DNA of 37,358 bases. Source: Myxococcota bacterium (GTDB taxonomy: Bacteria; Myxococcota_A; Polyangia; HGW-17). Every line of letters begins with the position of its first letter. Position 1 is the first letter of the stretch. Position numbers and translations under genes: made by a program. The stretch is taken from assembly GCA_018821305.1 (NCBI GenBank), contig JAHJMN010000081.1, forward strand, positions 1 through 37,358. The letters run 5' to 3'. Below are positions 35,369-37,358 of the stretch, piece after piece. Below the pieces are notes generated by a model. The model ran no database searches and was not told where the DNA came from. It worked only from the letters and a program-made list of their open reading frames with translations.

Positions 35369-35995
35369 TTATGGTACGTCGATGACCTTGTGAAGTTGAA
35401 TCTGGAGTCTCAGGGTTGGAGGCCCTTCCGCTAAAATCCAGCGGGCAAGAACTCCTGCGTCGAGGAGTGGACTCACCGGACTGGCGATTTTGCGGAATGG
35501 ACCATCATATTCCCTGATGATTCTGAGAGCATTTTCAAAATCATCGCGGTCCGCAATGGGAAACTTGACTTCATCGTTCTCATCCAGAATTGCGAAATTG
35601 GATGTGAGCATCCGGGCGTCTTCACCGGAAGACGGTCCTTTGAAGTCCATGATAATGTGTACACTGTGAGGGACTTTATCAAGGGGTAAAGCACCGCTTG
35701 TTTCGAGTAAAACGGTAAAACCCTTTTCGCAAAGAGCTGAAAGCAGTTCGATTGCCCCTTCCTGAGCAAGGGGCTCCCCTCCGGTAACTTCAACGATGTT
35801 TCCTCCCATGAAGACGATATTATTAACGATATCGAGGATATCCAGTTCTTTGCCTTCTGCATTGCGGGCATGGGGCGTGTCACACCATCGGCAATTCAAA
35901 GGGCAGCCGGCTAATCGTATGAAAATACACGGGTAGCCTTGAAAAGAACTCTCACCCTGAATGGACTTGAATATCTCATAAACCCGGACTTTCAT
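35369..35995 (-). CDS. queE: 7-carboxy-7-deazaguanine synthase QueE
   Basis: Radical SAM enzyme that rearranges carboxytetrahydropterin to 7-carboxy-7-deazaguanine. The iron-sulfur cluster motif is CPLNCRWCDT (Cys-x3-Cys-x2-Cys), followed by the SAM-binding VTGGEPLAQEG. The opening YEIFKSIQGESSFQGYPCIFIRLAGC is characteristic. The family's short cluster-loop form is present; the 208 residues are normal. AGGAAAA upstream of ATG inside the end of queC and the four-base ATGA overlap show coupling. Confidence 0.95.
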   Translation of the reverse strand: MKVRVYEIFKSIQGESSFQGYPCIFIRLAGCPLNCRWCDTPHARNAEGKELDILDIVNNIVFMGGNIVEVTGGEPLAQEGAIELLSALCEKGFTVLLETSGALPLDKVPHSVHIIMDFKGPSSGEDARMLTSNFAILDENDEVKFPIADRDDFENALRIIREYDGPFRKIASPVSPLLDAGVLARWILAEGPPTLRLQIQLHKVIDVP

Positions 35996-36681
35996 TTTTT
36001 TTCCTGATATTTCGTGGGATCTGCAACGCCGGCTTCTTCAAAACCCTTTCGGCGAAGTACGCAACTGTCGCAACGACCGCAGGCAAGCATGTTTTCATCG
36101 GGACTGTAGCAGGTATGAGTCAATGAATAGTCAACACCGCAGGAAATGCCGAGTTTTATGGTTTTGCCTTTTGTAAGATGCAACAGGGGGGCGTGGATAT
36201 TGATTTTTCCCCCTTCAAGAGCAATTTTGGTGGCATTGTTTGCAAGATTTTCAAAAGCTTCAATGAACTGGGGGCGACAGTCCGGATAACCCGAGTAATC
36301 CACGGAGGAAACACCGATGAAAATATCGCGGATGTCGAGAGATTCACAGTAAGCAAGGGCATAACTGAGAAAAATCGTATTTCGGGCTGGAACATATGTT
36401 GAAGGAACTCCTTTTTCGTCAATATCCTCACGATCCATGGGAATCACGCCATTTCCCGTAAGGGCACTGGATCCGAAAACTGCTTTGGGAAGTTCAATTA
36501 TTATATGGTCTTTTACATTAAAAAATGCGGCAATTTCTTTTGCTGCCTGAATTTCACCCGTGTGAAGTTGCCCGTAACTGAAGCTCAGGCAGACAGGGTC
36601 AAACCCGCTTTTTATTGCATGACCAAGGCATGTTGTGGAATCAAGTCCACCACTTAAAAGAACGATAGCCCGATTTTTCAT
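35992..36681 (-). CDS. queC: 7-cyano-7-deazaguanine synthase QueC
   Basis: Uses ATP and ammonia to convert carboxydeazaguanine to preQ0. I choose ATG 36681 (229 residues): GAGGAG lies just upstream, while the longer frame from 36702 would place that ribosome site inside the coding region. The PP-loop is LLSGGLDSTTCLGHA at the N-terminus. Near the end, HTCYSPDENMLACGRCDSC supplies the four zinc cysteines. FSYGQLHTGEIQAAK and GYPDCRPQFIEAFENL are family segments. It is the first gene of the operon. No queF (preQ0 to preQ1) is present, so the local pathway stops at preQ0. Confidence 0.96.
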   Translation of the reverse strand: MKNRAIVLLSGGLDSTTCLGHAIKSGFDPVCLSFSYGQLHTGEIQAAKEIAAFFNVKDHIIIELPKAVFGSSALTGNGVIPMDREDIDEKGVPSTYVPARNTIFLSYALAYCESLDIRDIFIGVSSVDYSGYPDCRPQFIEAFENLANNATKIALEGGKINIHAPLLHLTKGKTIKLGISCGVDYSLTHTCYSPDENMLACGRCDSCVLRRKGFEEAGVADPTKYQEKK

Positions 36682-36751
36682 GAAAAACTCCTCGTAACTC
36701 ATTTAAATTCAGTAAGAAAAACATCTGAAAGAGTGCAGAGTAAAATAGTAA

Positions 36752-36774
36752 TTTCGGAACCAAGACTCCCGAAA
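36752..36774 (-). promoter_or_regulatory. Hairpin in the queC leader
   Basis: TTTCGG (36752-36757) pairs with CCGAAA (36769-36774) around an 11-base loop, about 70 bases upstream of queC. It may be a leader structure; it does not fit the preQ1-I or preQ1-II riboswitch consensus that I know. The function is uncertain. Confidence 0.3.
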
Positions 36775-36789
36775 CCTTCAGCTTTTGTA

Positions 36790-36817
36790 CACATATCATA
36801 TATGAAAATCGAGTCAA
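36790..36817 (-). promoter_or_regulatory. Candidate sigma-70 promoter of the preQ0 operon
   Basis: TTGACT (36812-36817) and TATGTG (36790-36795) on the minus strand are 16 bases apart, about 110 bases before queC. The -35 box is good and the -10 box is poor. It lies immediately outside family 1 copy C. Confidence 0.35.
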
Positions 36818-36836
36818 GAGTGTGCTGGTTTTTATT

Positions 36837-37080
36837 TAAACCGCTTTCGAGTATAAGGAACAAGAATAGAACAGTGAATATTTTCTTCCAGCCCTTGTAA
36901 TTTTACATTGATATTGGATGTTTATGACCTGAGCCTGAGCCTGTTTGCCTGACTTCCTGAGTCCCTGTTAAAAAATTTCAGGCATTCAGGTAAACAGTAG
37001 CAGGAACAGGATATCAGGGGCTCTTTCCTGAAGCATTTCTTTAAAATGATTCACAATTGTATTACTCATGAGCTGGTCTA
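36837..37080 (-). repeat. Family 1 MITE-like repeat, copy C
   Basis: A 244-base copy with ends TAAACCGCTTTCGAGTA and TACTCATGAGCTGGTCTA (imperfect inverted repeats). It lies in reverse orientation relative to copies A and B. The core has CCTG words, a TTAAAAAATTTCAGG loop and CAGG words that fold back on each other. Region 36703-36836 between queC and this repeat holds only the queC promoter and hairpin candidates. Confidence 0.82.
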
Positions 37081-37112
37081 GATTTTGCCATAGGACAGTA
37101 ACAATTAACACC
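37081..37112. repeat. 32-base spacer with family 2-like sequence between two family 1 copies
   Basis: The spacer contains AGGACAGTAACAATTAACACC, seen in pieces as the inner part of family 2 (AGGACAGTAACCGCAAGGTGTTAA). It suggests that one family inserted into or recombined near the other. It is too short for certainty. Confidence 0.35.
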
Positions 37113-37358
37113 TAGACCGCTTCATTAGTAAAAGGATCGAAATCTAAAAAGTGAATATTTGCTTCAAGTTTTTGTAATTTTATATTGATATTAGATGTTT
37201 ATGACCTGACCCTGTTACCTGTTTGCCTGACTACCTGAGTCCCTGTTAAAAAATTTCAGATAAACAGGAAATCAGTAGCAGGAACAGGAAATCAGGGGCT
37301 CTTTCCTGAAGCATTTCTTTAAAATAACTCACAATCGTATTACTTAGGAAGCGGTCTA
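37113..37358 (-). repeat. Family 1 MITE-like repeat, copy D (complete, at window end)
   Basis: A 246-base copy with the best terminal inverted repeats: TAGACCGCTTCATTAGTAA at the left and the complement TAGACCGCTTCCTAAGTAA at the right (17 of 19 bases equal). The core (about 37205-37300) is an imperfect palindrome: six CCTG words on the left arm face five CAGG words on the right arm around TTAAAAAATTTCAG. It contains no reading frame of note. The window ends on its last base. Confidence 0.85.

Noticed and set aside
32323-36681. Complete dpd restriction-modification island or prophage
   Set aside because: No dpdB-dpdK, integrase, phage structural or restriction genes are present; only preQ0 synthesis and the DpdA-like gene can be supported.
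36682-36702. Upstream start of QueC at 36702
   Set aside because: The GAGGAG ribosome site for ATG 36681 would lie inside the coding region and the extra seven residues do not fit the family N-terminus.
36703-36836. preQ1 riboswitch upstream of queC
   Set aside because: A hairpin is present but I could not match the preQ1-I or preQ1-II consensus, so I report only the hairpin.
37205-37300. CRISPR-like array suggested by repeated CCTG/CAGG words
   Set aside because: The words are only four bases, spaced 5-9 bases, arranged as a palindrome inside a repeat with inverted ends; there are no repeat-spacer units and no cas genes.

Overview
The window carries 25 protein-coding genes, all on the minus strand, with moderate GC. 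They are tightly packed and broken only by short intergenic spacers that are rich in repeats. The gene content suggests a Gram-negative, predatory or surface-living 'deltaproteobacterial' type of bacterium, such as Myxococcota, Bradymonadales or a neighbouring lineage. The reasons are a Ser/Thr kinase fused to an nSTAND NTPase, an FHA protein, a PEGA/TPR protein, a very large lipoprotein built of Myxococcus-type DUF4215 cysteine-rich repeats, several outer-membrane lipoproteins and three SurA/PpiC-like periplasmic chaperones. The species cannot be named from the sequence. The window begins and ends inside copies of the same dispersed repeat, as expected of a contig that broke at repeats.

In order of transcription (right to left): 36.7-32.3 kb is a compact operon queC-queE-queD-folE2-(DUF6884-like)-dpdA-like. 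It would take GTP to preQ0 (7-cyano-7-deazaguanine) and then offer preQ0 to a TGT-family transglycosylase that looks more like the DNA-modifying DpdA group than a housekeeping tRNA Tgt. This is the most interesting system in the window. At 32.2-26.7 kb an unrecognised protein, a GHSTG lipase-like hydrolase and mfd follow one another. At 26.6-22.9 kb lie three parvulin/SurA-type proteins, followed by a Bax-inhibitor-1 protein (22.5-21.9 kb), an OmpA-type lipoprotein and dnaJ (21.7-19.8 kb).

From 19.5 to 8.4 kb a probable operon encodes the kinase-nSTAND protein, the PEGA protein, the DUF4215 giant lipoprotein and a DUF4350-like membrane protein. A separately promoted winged-helix protein follows. 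From 7.6 to 3.7 kb lie a degenerate signal-peptidase-like membrane protein, a LolC/E-like permease and a NadD-DUF2520 fusion, with overlapping or abutting ends. An FHA membrane protein and pyruvate kinase close the window.

Two repeat families run through the spacers. Family 1 (about 245 bp, termini TAGACCGCTTC, with an internal imperfect palindrome made of CCTG/CAGG words) has five copies. Family 2 (about 150 bp, termini AATTAGTT[AC/CG]TGTCCTG) has five copies plus short remnants. Both look like MITE or REP-type elements. Family 2 ends repeatedly supply the TAG stop codon of the gene they abut (winged-helix gene, dnaJ, ompA-like, mfd and probably the BI-1 gene). Family 1 ends supply the stop of pyk and a Shine-Dalgarno-like stretch for the signal-peptidase-like gene. 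No tRNA, rRNA, CRISPR array, transposase or integrase was seen.
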